Shown here one piece after another: positions 16,723-26,276 of a DNA stretch of 36,925 bases. The position numbers and the translations under genes are program-made. Source of the DNA: an uncultured Bacteroidales bacterium (GTDB taxonomy: Bacteria > Bacteroidota > Bacteroidia > Bacteroidales > F082); NCBI GenBank assembly GCA_947164955.1, contig CAMUYT010000008.1, positions 1 to 36,925 of the forward strand. Direction: 5' to 3'. How positions within the stretch are numbered: position 1 is the first letter of the stretch; every line of letters begins with the position of its first letter. The notes under the pieces were generated by a model. The model saw only the letters and a list, made by a program, of their open reading frames with translations. It ran no database searches and was not told where the DNA came from.

Positions 16723-18603
16723 TCATGTCATAGCCTTGATGCTGAAGCGGACGGTGGTGCCGATGCTTTCGGTGCTTTCAATTGTTATCTTTGCGCCGTT
16801 GCGGTCCAAGAGTCGGGCGCACAGCACCAGCCCGATGCCAGTGCCCGACTCGTCGTTGGTGCCCTTTGTGGGGTTCACGATCTCTTTCAGCACCACAGCC
16901 TTCCTCTCTTGGCTCATGCCCATGCCGTGGTCCTCCACCTCAATCCAAAACCGCTCCGATTCCTCGACAACCCTGATGTTCACCTGGCTCCGAGGCCATG
17001 AAAACTTGACCGCGTTGCCAAGCACATTCTGGAGCACAAGTCGCACTATGTTCTTGTTGTCCATGGCAATCAAGCCTTCGCCAATGTCGACGGCCACCTC
17101 GATTTCCTTCCGGCGGATTTCGGTTTCCTGAGCCTTAACACATTCGTTCACCAAGGCCAGCATGTCAAACGCCTCGCGGTTGGTCTCGCCGCTGCCCAAT
17201 TCCAGCTTCATCCACTCAAACAGGTTGAGCATCTTCTCGTACAAGCCATCCGACGAAGTTTTCAGCATACGGACTTTCTCTTTCATCTGCTCCATCGGCA
17301 TCTTTTCGAGGCTCTTGTCCATCACGTCGAGCATCAGGTTCTGCGAGCTGACCGCCGTCTTGAAGTCGTGCGAAACGGCCGAGAGCAACTGGTCCTTCGA
17401 CTTGTTGAGATGGGCCAAGGCAGCATTCTGACGCTTGCGCCTGAAGCCCACATAGAAGCCGATGACCATCAACACCAGGAGCAAGATGGCCAATACCAGC
17501 AACACAACGACTTGCATCCGACTGATTTTGTTTTTCTCCTCTTGCAACGCGATTTGGTGCTCCTTCTCGCTGAGGTCGTAACGTGCCTGGTAGTCGCGCA
17601 AGAGCTGTTGTTGCTCGGCATTGAAGATAGAGTCCTTGATGGCTGTGCTACGCTCGAAATAGTCGAGGGCGAGGCTGCGGTCGAAGTGTTTCGCTGATTC
17701 GTAGCCTCCGCTGAGCGCCGTCATCAGCAGTTCGTCGAAACTGTTCTCTTCGGCGATGGCCACAGCGGTGCGGTAATGCCGTTCAGCCGTCGCGTAGTTC
17801 TCAAGCTGGGACTCAAATCCTCCCATGATGGCGTGTATCTCGGCTTGCAGGAAGGCGTCGTCTTGGGTTTCAGCCATTTCCAAGGCTTGGCGGGCAAGGG
17901 CGATGCCCTCGTCGGTACGACCAGCGGCGAAGTAGGCCTGTGCGAGCGTAAAGGTCTTGTTGACGCGCTTGAAAGGCTTGTCGCCGTACTTTTCCGAAAG
18001 GGCATTGGCTTGTTCGGCCATCACCACCGCCGAATCGATCTGCGTCATCTTCTCGATGCCCTCCGACTGCGCCGCCCGTTTGAGGTTCACGCCGGCGAGG
18101 TTTTGCAGGTAGACCGAGAGGTCGAGGAAGTCGATGGTGTCGGTGGGCGTGCCGAGCATCTCGATGCACTTGCGATAGAGCATCTCGGCCTCGTCATATT
18201 CGCCCAAGGTGGTGTGGATTTCGGCGATGTTGTTGCGCGTGTAGCGGATATTCTTGTCGTAAAACGCCGCCGCGTCTTCACGGCTTCCCTCGTCCTCACT
18301 GGCCTTCAGCAGCTCCATGGTCTCGGCGCAACACTCGTAGCACTCGATGGCTTCCTTGAACTGTCCGAGGCGTTGGTAGGCGTTGCCCATGACGTTGTAG
18401 CATCCGGCCACGTCGAATAGGTCGTTGTTGGCCTCAAACACCTCAAGGGCTTCGCGGCCACACTCCACCACTTCCGAGAACTCCGATTGGTAATAGTGGG
18501 CATAGATGCGCTTCTTGAGCTGGTCAAGGCTGTCGGCGTCTTGGGCGAAACAGCCTATCGACAAGAAAAGGCACAAACAGATGACACACAGTCTTTTCAT
18601 CAA
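16723..18603 (-). CDS. TPR-containing membrane sensor histidine kinase
   Basis: Signal peptide, TPR region, TM VVVLLVLAILLLVLMVIGFYVGF, H-box LLSAVSHDFKTAVSSQNLML, HATPase NVLGNAVKFS / EDHGMGMS / GTGIGLVLCARLLDRNG. Confidence 0.93.
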   Translation of the reverse strand: MMKRLCVICLCLFLSIGCFAQDADSLDQLKKRIYAHYYQSEFSEVVECGREALEVFEANNDLFDVAGCYNVMGNAYQRLGQFKEAIECYECCAETMELLKASEDEGSREDAAAFYDKNIRYTRNNIAEIHTTLGEYDEAEMLYRKCIEMLGTPTDTIDFLDLSVYLQNLAGVNLKRAAQSEGIEKMTQIDSAVVMAEQANALSEKYGDKPFKRVNKTFTLAQAYFAAGRTDEGIALARQALEMAETQDDAFLQAEIHAIMGGFESQLENYATAERHYRTAVAIAEENSFDELLMTALSGGYESAKHFDRSLALDYFERSTAIKDSIFNAEQQQLLRDYQARYDLSEKEHQIALQEEKNKISRMQVVVLLVLAILLLVLMVIGFYVGFRRKRQNAALAHLNKSKDQLLSAVSHDFKTAVSSQNLMLDVMDKSLEKMPMEQMKEKVRMLKTSSDGLYEKMLNLFEWMKLELGSGETNREAFDMLALVNECVKAQETEIRRKEIEVAVDIGEGLIAMDNKNIVRLVLQNVLGNAVKFSWPRSQVNIRVVEESERFWIEVEDHGMGMSQERKAVVLKEIVNPTKGTNDESGTGIGLVLCARLLDRNGAKITIESTESIGTTVRFSIKAMT

Positions 18604-18626
18604 TTGTTCATTTCTTTATGATGATG

Positions 18627-18634
18627 CAAAGATA
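18627..18634 (-). promoter_or_regulatory. -7 box TATCTTTG for the histidine kinase
   Basis: Minus-strand TAnnTTTG match 24 nt before the start at 18603. Confidence 0.6.
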
Positions 18635-18664
18635 GTCTTTTATAGGCAACCTGTGGCCAAAACA

Positions 18665-21600
18665 TCATTGTGCGACATGGATATACACGTAGCCTTGACC
18701 ATGTGTAAGCTCAGTGATGGTGCCTTGCCACGTCCAACCTGGGTAAACAAAGATGGCGAAACCTCCGTCTTGCGAAATAATCTTGTCGCCAGCATTAGGA
18801 AAGATATTGACGCTAACAAGAGCCTGGGTTATGCTGGAAGAGGTCTCTCCAGTGTAGCCAATCCAATAGACACCTGGTTCACTGATATTGCTGGCAGGAG
18901 CCAAGACGCCATTCACGACACTCTCGACATCGGCATTGGTTTGAAGCTTGTACATCTTTCCTGGCATCAAGTCGTCATCAGCGGCAACATCACCCTCTTT
19001 TGCTTTGAGTTCAAGAAGTGTCGAGCCAAGGACCGTACGGAGCTGGGCTGCTGAAATCTTCGCCATGGGAGCCCACCAGTTCCAGCCTTGCACCAATGAG
19101 ATCGCTTGGACGAACAAATCTGCATCTTGATTCTCTGTCAGCTGATGTTCGGGCACATGAGGTGTCAACGCTGCACTGCGAAGACCGCCAGCATCCTTTG
19201 CTTCGAAAGCCAGATGGTCGACTTGGCTACCATCGGTGGCAAACACCAACTTGAAGCGGTTCTCGCCGTCTGTGGTCTTGGCAGTGAAGGTATAAGAAGG
19301 AGATTTCTTCCCTTCGGTCGAAATGACATCCTGGGACAGCAAATCCACATCGTTACCAATCAGATTGTCGATGAGGTGCAAGTAGCTAAATTCAACTTCT
19401 TCGCTCGTAAAGCTCAGCGTATAGGTGCCGTCCTCCTCGGCCTTGAAGTTGACAGGGAATTCGCCCACCTGGCCTTCGGCCTGCGCCACAGCGAGGTCCT
19501 TGCCTTCGACGGGGATGTAGACCTTTGAGCTGCCTTCGCGGAAGCTTAACTTGCCCATCGTTTCTCCATCGTCGAAACGGATGATGGCGTTGTCGATAGT
19601 GGCGGTCGTTGAGCCCTGAGCCAAACTGATGTTGATGTTGCTGCTACGCGTGGGTTGCGTTCTGGTGAACCATGGTTGATAACTAGTAGTTGAAGCTGGC
19701 TTTTCATAAAACACGCCTTCCATTGGGGCAATAGTCGTACCGATGGCAGCCTCGAAGCCGTTTCCATCGGCATTCATCTTGTAGAAAGGCAGAGCACTGC
19801 CGTTAGTGCGGGCATTGGTCAAGTAGACATTGCATGCAAACGAGTTGCCAATAAGATTCCATGCCGTAAACATGGCGCCTGAAGTAGGAACTGTGTATTC
19901 CATATTATTTATCGGGTAGGCATCAGCATTGCCGCGAGTATTAGCCAGGAAGGTCAATTCCCTGTCTTCTTGGCTGGCATAAAGATAACCATTGCCCTCA
20001 TCCATCGGTAGACCTGAAGTGTTGCTGGCACCATAGTTGATCCATTCTTTTCCTTCGTTGTCGCCCAAACGACTCCAAGCATAAAAGTCATAGACTCCAG
20101 TTCTGATATTTGATTCATCGTTGGGTTCAACGGATACAGTGTATTGGATAGGTTGAGCCAATAAGATATATCCGTTGTTTGTGCCTTGATTCTCTTGGCC
20201 GTAACCTCCGACATGCTTCTTCACTGTAGCGAGGAGGTAGTTTGTGTGATACAACTGACCGCCATCTTCAATGGTGATGCCATGCTCCCAAGTTTCTTCA
20301 ATTTGGTTGGCAGTAGCCAAATAACCGTTCGGAATGGTGACATCGGCGCGCAGTTCCACATCTTGATCGATGGTGGGAGCGCCCACAGGGAGCCAGTTGT
20401 TAGGCTCGTTCCAGTAGCCTTCATTGACAAAGATCTTATGGTTGAGAGACAAGGTAGTGAAAGAGACCACCTCACTCTCTTCGCCGCAAGCAGCTTGCAC
20501 TTTCACTTCATACTCAGTTCCTGCGGTGAGGTTAGTAAGGTCATAAGTAGTTGCAGCAATGTTCTCTAGGGTTTGCCATGGAGAGGCTGGAACCATGACA
20601 TTGATAGCCATGTTGTCAATGTGCATATCGTTGTCGCCGTTATTCTCTGTTGACTCGCCGTAAAAAGCGATTTTCACGGTCTTCCCAACGTAAGCGGAAA
20701 GGTCAATATCGGATATGGTTTGACGTGTGTTAGTGATATCATTGAAAACATAATCAGAGCCAGAGTTATTCCACTCACGCAGAATGGTCCATTGGTCATC
20801 TGAGAAAATCAAGACAACAAATCTGTCATCCGTTCGATCACCTGTGGGAGCAGATGAGCTATTGTAACTCGTCTGTGCAAGGTCAAAACAAAGAGAGCAA
20901 CTGGTGCTGAAAGTGAACTCAGGAGTTACAAGCCATTTATTAGTAGTTGAATAGATATTACAACAAGCACTATAAGCTCCAAATATAGTAGTATTGGCCA
21001 TTCTCCAATTAGTGTAGTTAGTTGCATTGTTTTCAACGAGCTGGGCGGTACCATTCATTACATCGCTCAACGCACCAGTATATGTCGACCAACCGGATGG
21101 GATACTGCTTGAGCTAAAATCCTCTTCAAGAAGGATTGCAGGCCGCTCTGCCTCTCTATAGCTCATGGTGTAATTCTCGCTCTCGCTCGTCCAAGTGACA
21201 GTGGCGCTGGTATGCAAAATGTCACTCACCTCAACATCGGTGGGTGCAAAGCAAGGCGTCGTGCTGAAGAACACTGGGCTTGCTGCCATGGAACAGTCGC
21301 TATACACATACAATTCATAATCGGTGTCCTCCACAAGGCCGGTGAGCGTATGGTTCGTGTCTGTAATGTTATCCACAGTTTGCATTTCGCCGGCGGCCTG
21401 TGCCACAGGTGAAATGGTGATGTCGTCGATATAGACACCCGCATCGGAATTTAAACCTGGGCCGTAATAGTCGAACTCAATCCCCACAACATCGTCTGGC
21501 AGGTCCATCGTAAACAACTGCCAATCTTCGGTGGGATTAAGGGGCCACCATTGTTGGCCATAATACTCACTATAAAAACTAAAGATCAAAAATACATCGG

Positions 21601-24600
21601 ATGATGCTGCATTCCTTTTATAATAGAACCTCAATACGCTTGGTTCTGTGATTTGAGACATTCCAAACAGCAGCGCTTCTCTGGCATTTCCCTCTTCAAT
21701 GAAGCCCGTCAACTTGAAGCTATGATCGCCACTGTGTGCTGCTTCCGTGCAAATCCCTGCGTAAGTTGGATATCCCATTGATTCGTTACCAATAAACCAA
21801 TCGCCCATGCCGTCCTCGAAGCCTTGGGTGTGAATAGGATTGTCACCGGCTATAGCCATCGTACGGTAGCTCAGCGTATAGCTTGCTGCCTCACTGCTTC
21901 CCGTCCAGCTGACGTCGACGCTGGTGGCATCGATGGGGGTTACGGTTATGTCGGTGGGTGCAGGGCAGAAATTCGTGCGGACATCCATAGTGGCCACCAA
22001 ACTCTGGTCGTAGGGATTGGAGTTCACCACGTTGCATTCGGCAGTCACCCGAATGGTGTAGGACGTATTGCTGGTAAGGTCCTCAAGAGTATAAGGAGGA
22101 CGAACGGTTCCCGGCGTACTCATACTTTCTTGAGTGGTTTGGTTGAGATAGTAGATGTAGAATTCCGCATCGTCTTGTCCGTCCCAGTCCAAGGTAATGG
22201 AATTTGAACCCGTCTCGGTGACTTGAAGGTTGGTGACAGCCTCGCAGCCGAGTTCCTTCACGGTCACGTCGTCGATGACGATGGCGAAATTTTGGTTAAG
22301 GTAGGAAGTCTTGAATACGATATAGCCATCAGTGGGTGCGTTGTTGAAGAAAGCCGTGTATTTCGCAGGCGTATCGGTCATGTAGAAAGTCTTCGCGTGG
22401 CCATACGATTCGGGATCGTTCAAATCGGTCACATATCCCACTTGGATAAAGGCAGGATCATTGCCATAGGTCTGTTTGCCATAGAATTCCACTCTCAGCG
22501 TGTTGAGGTCGGCATCGATGGCCGGCATGACTGCTATTAGGGTGGCATCGTCTGGGGATGCATGATAGAATTCCAAATATTGAGTTCCTGAAAAATGATA
22601 AATATTATGGACCAACGGCTTGGTTGGACTCGAGCCCATGCGCGTCCAGCACTGAGGCAATTGACCTGGGGTAGCATCTTCAAAGTCCCATGTGGAAAGC
22701 ACGGGATAGGTGCAACCCTGCGTGGCGAACGAGACCGCTTGGCTCCACTCGTCGGAGCAGTCGCTCTTCACCTGAAAATCATACTCCGTGTCCATCGTAA
22801 GATTGCTGAGCATAAAGGTGGTAGCAGCAATGTTGTTGACGGATTGCCACTCGCCCGCAGGCGCAATGGTGATGTCGTCGAGGTAAATAAAATATGTATG
22901 TTCTCCATAATAGGAGAAGAACACTTTTTTCGCATCGGATGGGAGATCCAATATGTAGCACTGCCAATCTTCGGTGGGATGAATTTCCGGGCTGGTAAAT
23001 GTCGTTTCTTGCGGATTGTCTAAGTCTGTTATATATCCCACATATAATGATTCGTAGTAAAGGTTAGAATACTTTTTGTGGTAAAACCGAAGGACACTCG
23101 GCCCGCTCAGTTCAAACTCGGGCGAGGTCAGGTATTGCCAATAAGAAGCGTTAGTTTCACCCTGATCCACAAAGTTTTGGAACGACGAGAACCTGAAGCC
23201 ATTATCGCCCGAATGTGCCGCGGAAGGGAAAATGCCAGCAGGCTCATTCGAACTGGTACTTCCTATATCATTTGCCTGGTTGCCACTATAGAAAGTCCAA
23301 TCGCCAAGGCCATTCTCGAAGCCTTCTGAGAAAGAAGGCGTCGCAGCAATGGCCTCTCTGTATCTCACCGTGTAGCTTTGTGCAGCAGGCGAGCCTACCC
23401 AGTCGGCGGTGGCCGTTGTGGTGGTGATGCTGCTCACGGTCACGTTGGTGGGCGCGCCACAGTTCAGCTCAACGGTGATGTCGTCGATACAGACCCAACG
23501 GTGATAATCATGACTTGCTTGGGGTTGATCGCTTATAGTCGAGGCGGCATCTATCATAATGGCAATGTATGTGCCATTGCCTGTGTAATTGTCGAAGCTG
23601 ATGGTATATTGTTCATACGTTGTGCTTTGAGGTGTGATCGGGTCTCCTATTTGCACAAAGGTGCTGGCATCGGTCGGGTCGGTCATGACTCCTACTTTGA
23701 AGGTAGCATCGTAGGTAACAGTGGCACTGTTATCCATACTCCTGGCTCTTGCCCAGAGGGTCATTTTCAGCCTGCTCACATCTTGAATTTCAGGTAGTAT
23801 GGCATATTGCGGCTGTGGGTCATTCACAAAGATTGTGCTTTCATTGCAGTAGGAATAGGAATAAAGCGATAATGCGTTCGCGGATGAATTATGAGAAGAA
23901 CCACTTTCCATTTGTGGGTAGGTGTGACTGCCAGTGCTAGTATTAATGTAGCTCCAACAGATAGGCAGGTCGTTGGCCGAATAATACGGGTAGCTGTCGA
24001 AGTCCTCAACATAAGGAAGACTGGCTGTGGGGATTATTGCGCAATTCGACACGATGCTCACATTATCGATGGCCGCAGGAGGATTTGTGCCCACACTGCC
24101 GTCGTTGGCCCACATGAAGACGAGCATATAATTGCCTGCTTCAACGTTAACTGTGCTGCTCTGACTTTGCCATGCGTCCGACAAGTTCAGTTTACCACCG
24201 CCATCCAAAGGCACCCATCCTTCGGGAGTCGTATTAATGTAAGAGGATATACCACTCGCCCCATTGCCATTGGGAAGCTGTCCTGCGATCAGTTGGGTGC
24301 TTCCAGGAGCAAGCCAAGCCCTGAGGTAGTCATAATTGCTTTCCCCATAAGCCTTCCAGTCGTATTCAATAGTGTATTCGCCAGTTCCAAATGCGAGGTG
24401 CCTAGTGGCATACACAATGCTATACAAAGAATTGGTATAGGCATTGGATCCTCCGCCATCGTTGGAGATATAAAGGGCATGGGTGCCGCCGTTGTTGATG
24501 GCCGTGCCCCAAGCCCATTGGTTGGGTTGAGAGCCGTCCATCAGATTCCATTCGCAAGAGGAACCTTCGAAATCGTCGGAGAAAAGAACATTCTGTGTCT

Positions 24601-24667
24601 GTGCCATTGCTGCCCAAGGCAAGAATAAAGCCAGAAGCAATGTTAATAGTAAATGTTTGCGTTTCAT
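18665..24667 (-). CDS. Large secreted adhesin-like protein with choice-of-anchor-J/MAM-like and fibronectin type III repeats
   Basis: 2000 aa; signal peptide MKRKHLLLTLLLALFLPWAAMAQ; repeated W/F-x-F-EDG...GWF...YIDDITI jelly-roll blocks alternating with FN3-type PTNVTVSSITTTTATADWxGS...YTVRYRE. Confidence 0.88.
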   Translation of the reverse strand: MKRKHLLLTLLLALFLPWAAMAQTQNVLFSDDFEGSSCEWNLMDGSQPNQWAWGTAINNGGTHALYISNDGGGSNAYTNSLYSIVYATRHLAFGTGEYTIEYDWKAYGESNYDYLRAWLAPGSTQLIAGQLPNGNGASGISSYINTTPEGWVPLDGGGKLNLSDAWQSQSSTVNVEAGNYMLVFMWANDGSVGTNPPAAIDNVSIVSNCAIIPTASLPYVEDFDSYPYYSANDLPICWSYINTSTGSHTYPQMESGSSHNSSANALSLYSYSYCNESTIFVNDPQPQYAILPEIQDVSRLKMTLWARARSMDNSATVTYDATFKVGVMTDPTDASTFVQIGDPITPQSTTYEQYTISFDNYTGNGTYIAIMIDAASTISDQPQASHDYHRWVCIDDITVELNCGAPTNVTVSSITTTTATADWVGSPAAQSYTVRYREAIAATPSFSEGFENGLGDWTFYSGNQANDIGSTSSNEPAGIFPSAAHSGDNGFRFSSFQNFVDQGETNASYWQYLTSPEFELSGPSVLRFYHKKYSNLYYESLYVGYITDLDNPQETTFTSPEIHPTEDWQCYILDLPSDAKKVFFSYYGEHTYFIYLDDITIAPAGEWQSVNNIAATTFMLSNLTMDTEYDFQVKSDCSDEWSQAVSFATQGCTYPVLSTWDFEDATPGQLPQCWTRMGSSPTKPLVHNIYHFSGTQYLEFYHASPDDATLIAVMPAIDADLNTLRVEFYGKQTYGNDPAFIQVGYVTDLNDPESYGHAKTFYMTDTPAKYTAFFNNAPTDGYIVFKTSYLNQNFAIVIDDVTVKELGCEAVTNLQVTETGSNSITLDWDGQDDAEFYIYYLNQTTQESMSTPGTVRPPYTLEDLTSNTSYTIRVTAECNVVNSNPYDQSLVATMDVRTNFCPAPTDITVTPIDATSVDVSWTGSSEAASYTLSYRTMAIAGDNPIHTQGFEDGMGDWFIGNESMGYPTYAGICTEAAHSGDHSFKLTGFIEEGNAREALLFGMSQITEPSVLRFYYKRNAASSDVFLIFSFYSEYYGQQWWPLNPTEDWQLFTMDLPDDVVGIEFDYYGPGLNSDAGVYIDDITISPVAQAAGEMQTVDNITDTNHTLTGLVEDTDYELYVYSDCSMAASPVFFSTTPCFAPTDVEVSDILHTSATVTWTSESENYTMSYREAERPAILLEEDFSSSSIPSGWSTYTGALSDVMNGTAQLVENNATNYTNWRMANTTIFGAYSACCNIYSTTNKWLVTPEFTFSTSCSLCFDLAQTSYNSSSAPTGDRTDDRFVVLIFSDDQWTILREWNNSGSDYVFNDITNTRQTISDIDLSAYVGKTVKIAFYGESTENNGDNDMHIDNMAINVMVPASPWQTLENIAATTYDLTNLTAGTEYEVKVQAACGEESEVVSFTTLSLNHKIFVNEGYWNEPNNWLPVGAPTIDQDVELRADVTIPNGYLATANQIEETWEHGITIEDGGQLYHTNYLLATVKKHVGGYGQENQGTNNGYILLAQPIQYTVSVEPNDESNIRTGVYDFYAWSRLGDNEGKEWINYGASNTSGLPMDEGNGYLYASQEDRELTFLANTRGNADAYPINNMEYTVPTSGAMFTAWNLIGNSFACNVYLTNARTNGSALPFYKMNADGNGFEAAIGTTIAPMEGVFYEKPASTTSYQPWFTRTQPTRSSNINISLAQGSTTATIDNAIIRFDDGETMGKLSFREGSSKVYIPVEGKDLAVAQAEGQVGEFPVNFKAEEDGTYTLSFTSEEVEFSYLHLIDNLIGNDVDLLSQDVISTEGKKSPSYTFTAKTTDGENRFKLVFATDGSQVDHLAFEAKDAGGLRSAALTPHVPEHQLTENQDADLFVQAISLVQGWNWWAPMAKISAAQLRTVLGSTLLELKAKEGDVAADDDLMPGKMYKLQTNADVESVVNGVLAPASNISEPGVYWIGYTGETSSSITQALVSVNIFPNAGDKIISQDGGFAIFVYPGWTWQGTITELTHGQGYVYIHVAQ

Positions 24668-24711
24668 AAAGTCATTTATTTAATTCGTTATTAATACACA
24701 ATTCCACGCAG

Positions 24712-24719
24712 CAAAAATA
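24712..24719 (-). promoter_or_regulatory. -7 box TATTTTTG for the 2000-aa protein
   Basis: Minus-strand TAnnTTTG match, about 45 nt before the ATG. Confidence 0.55.
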
Positions 24720-24740
24720 TAGCGAAAAAAACGGATGGCT

Positions 24741-24757
24741 ATGGGAAAAATTCCCAT
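24741..24757. promoter_or_regulatory. 17-bp palindrome, candidate operator
   Basis: ATGGGAA-AAA-TTCCCAT, perfect 7-bp arms, overlapping the predicted -33 region of the adhesin promoter. Confidence 0.5.
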
Positions 24758-24823
24758 TTTGCATGAGACAACAAAAGAAAAACCATGAATTTTCGGAACG
24801 CAATTCCGAGTTTTAAGCCATTT

Positions 24824-25021
24824 TCACCATTCCAAGGTTACTTGGACGCCTTCGGGGTGGTTTTCAAACTCCAAGAGGAGCGTGTGGCTGGCCTCGTCCC
24901 ATGACGAACGGCTTTCCACGCCGACTTCCACCTTTTTCGGCTCACTCGGCAACAAAATGCGCATCACATTGTCGGTATCAATGGGCGACTTGGCCGTGAA
25001 ACTGAAACTATTGAGTGTCGT
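24824..25021 (-). pseudogene. Orphan C-terminal gene fragment, possibly from a glycoside hydrolase
   Basis: Open frame without an N-terminus: LNSFSFTAKSPIDTDNVMRILLPSEPKKVEVGVESRSSWDEASHTLLLEFENHPEGVQVTLEW*; overlaps the nahK stop in another frame. Confidence 0.6.
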
Positions 25022-26099
25022 CTATGCCATCAATCACCTTTTTCATCTCATCGGTGTGCGCACATGCTTCCTCAAACAGCCGCCACTGCGCCCGCGTCCG
25101 CACGAGGTTGTGCGTCGGGTACTTTATTTTATAATAGGTGTTGCCGTTGATGTAGTCGGTCAGAAAACGCACGGCCTGCATGTAGGGGAACAGCGTGGCG
25201 GCATAAGGCAACAGCTCCTTTTCAAGCGGCGTGAGGAACGACTTTGTGCCTTCCAGATAGCCTTTCGTGAACGCCTCGAAGATCGCCATGTTGAAATGGA
25301 TGTTGTCCAAGTCGGGGTCGTCCTCGGCACCCGTGTTGGCCGCCGAACGCAGAAAGTCGCCAAAGTCGGAGAAGACGAAACTCGGCATCACAGTATCCAA
25401 GTCGATGACGCAGAGCACGTTGCCATCCTTATCGAAGAGCATATTGTTCACCTTGGTGTCGCAATGGCATATACGCTTCGGCAGCTTGCCCTGGCTGTAG
25501 AGTATCTCGCCAAGACACATCCACTCCGATGCCTCGCGCACCTTGGCCACCAACTTCTGCACCTCCACCTCGCGCATCTGCCCGATGGGGTCGGCAGCCA
25601 CAGCGTCCTCCAGCTGCTTCAGGCGGAACTCGATATTGTGGAAATCGGGAATGATCTCCCCTATCGGTGCTTCCAAGTCTGTCAGTAGCGACTCGAAATC
25701 ACCGAACGAACGGCCAGCATAATAGGCATACTCTGGCGTCACGGCTTCGTAGGTATAGCTGTCGGCAATGAAGTCCATCATGCGCCAATACTTGCCGTCT
25801 TCAACGACGTAAGTCTTGCCTGTGTCGGCCTTCAAGAAATGCAACACACGACGATCAATATCCTTAACGCCTTGGTTTTCATATTTCTGACGGATATGAT
25901 TCGTCACCGCTTCAATGTTGTTTTGCAGCATTTCCACGTCGGTGAACACAGCATTGTTGATGCGCTGCAGCACAAATTTCGGCTGGCCACCCATTATGAT
26001 TTTATAGGTGTCGTTGATGAGTCCGTTGCCCAACGGCTGGATGGTTTCGATGGCTTTTGGGTCAACGAAATGGCCCGCGATGGTGAAAAGTGCGTTCAT
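25008..26099 (-). CDS. nahK: Phosphotransferase-family kinase, N-acetylhexosamine 1-kinase (NahK)-like
   Basis: NGLINDTYKI, FVLQRINNAVF, RICHCDTKVNNMLFD, VIDLDTVMPSFVFSDFGDFLRS (APH-type HxDxxxxN / DxD); beside GH109. Confidence 0.75.
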   Translation of the reverse strand: MNALFTIAGHFVDPKAIETIQPLGNGLINDTYKIIMGGQPKFVLQRINNAVFTDVEMLQNNIEAVTNHIRQKYENQGVKDIDRRVLHFLKADTGKTYVVEDGKYWRMMDFIADSYTYEAVTPEYAYYAGRSFGDFESLLTDLEAPIGEIIPDFHNIEFRLKQLEDAVAADPIGQMREVEVQKLVAKVREASEWMCLGEILYSQGKLPKRICHCDTKVNNMLFDKDGNVLCVIDLDTVMPSFVFSDFGDFLRSAANTGAEDDPDLDNIHFNMAIFEAFTKGYLEGTKSFLTPLEKELLPYAATLFPYMQAVRFLTDYINGNTYYKIKYPTHNLVRTRAQWRLFEEACAHTDEMKKVIDGIDDTQ

Positions 26100-26146
26100 G
26101 ATGATAAATTTTTGGCGAAGATAGGGATTTTTATCATTCTAATTCA

Positions 26147-26154
26147 TATTTTTG
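26147..26154 (+). promoter_or_regulatory. -7-like box TATTTTTG upstream of GH109
   Basis: TAnnTTTG match; would give a leader of roughly 115 nt containing repeat elements. Confidence 0.4.
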
Positions 26155-26175
26155 CACAAATTTCAAATTTATCTA

Positions 26176-26220
26176 CCTGGACTGCATGACGCAAAGCGAC
26201 CACAAAGCCCCGTAGGGGCG
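26176..26220. repeat. Dispersed repeat copy 2 followed by a GCCCCGTAGGGGC palindrome
   Basis: CCTGGACTGC-A-TGACGCAAAGCGAC (shortened version of 15992-16033), then AAAGCCCCGTAGGGGCGACAG. Confidence 0.7.
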
Positions 26221-26276
26221 ACAGACCAGTAAACAGGCGACGTAATTCCCTGAGCTAACAAGCAAATAACAAGCCT

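Noticed and set aside
17776-18420. 214-aa plus-strand ORF opposite the sensor kinase
   Set aside because: Antisense shadow; the TPR/kinase frame explains the region.
23891-24628. 245-aa plus-strand ORF opposite the adhesin N-terminus
   Set aside because: Antisense shadow of a gene with signal peptide and repeated domains on the minus strand.
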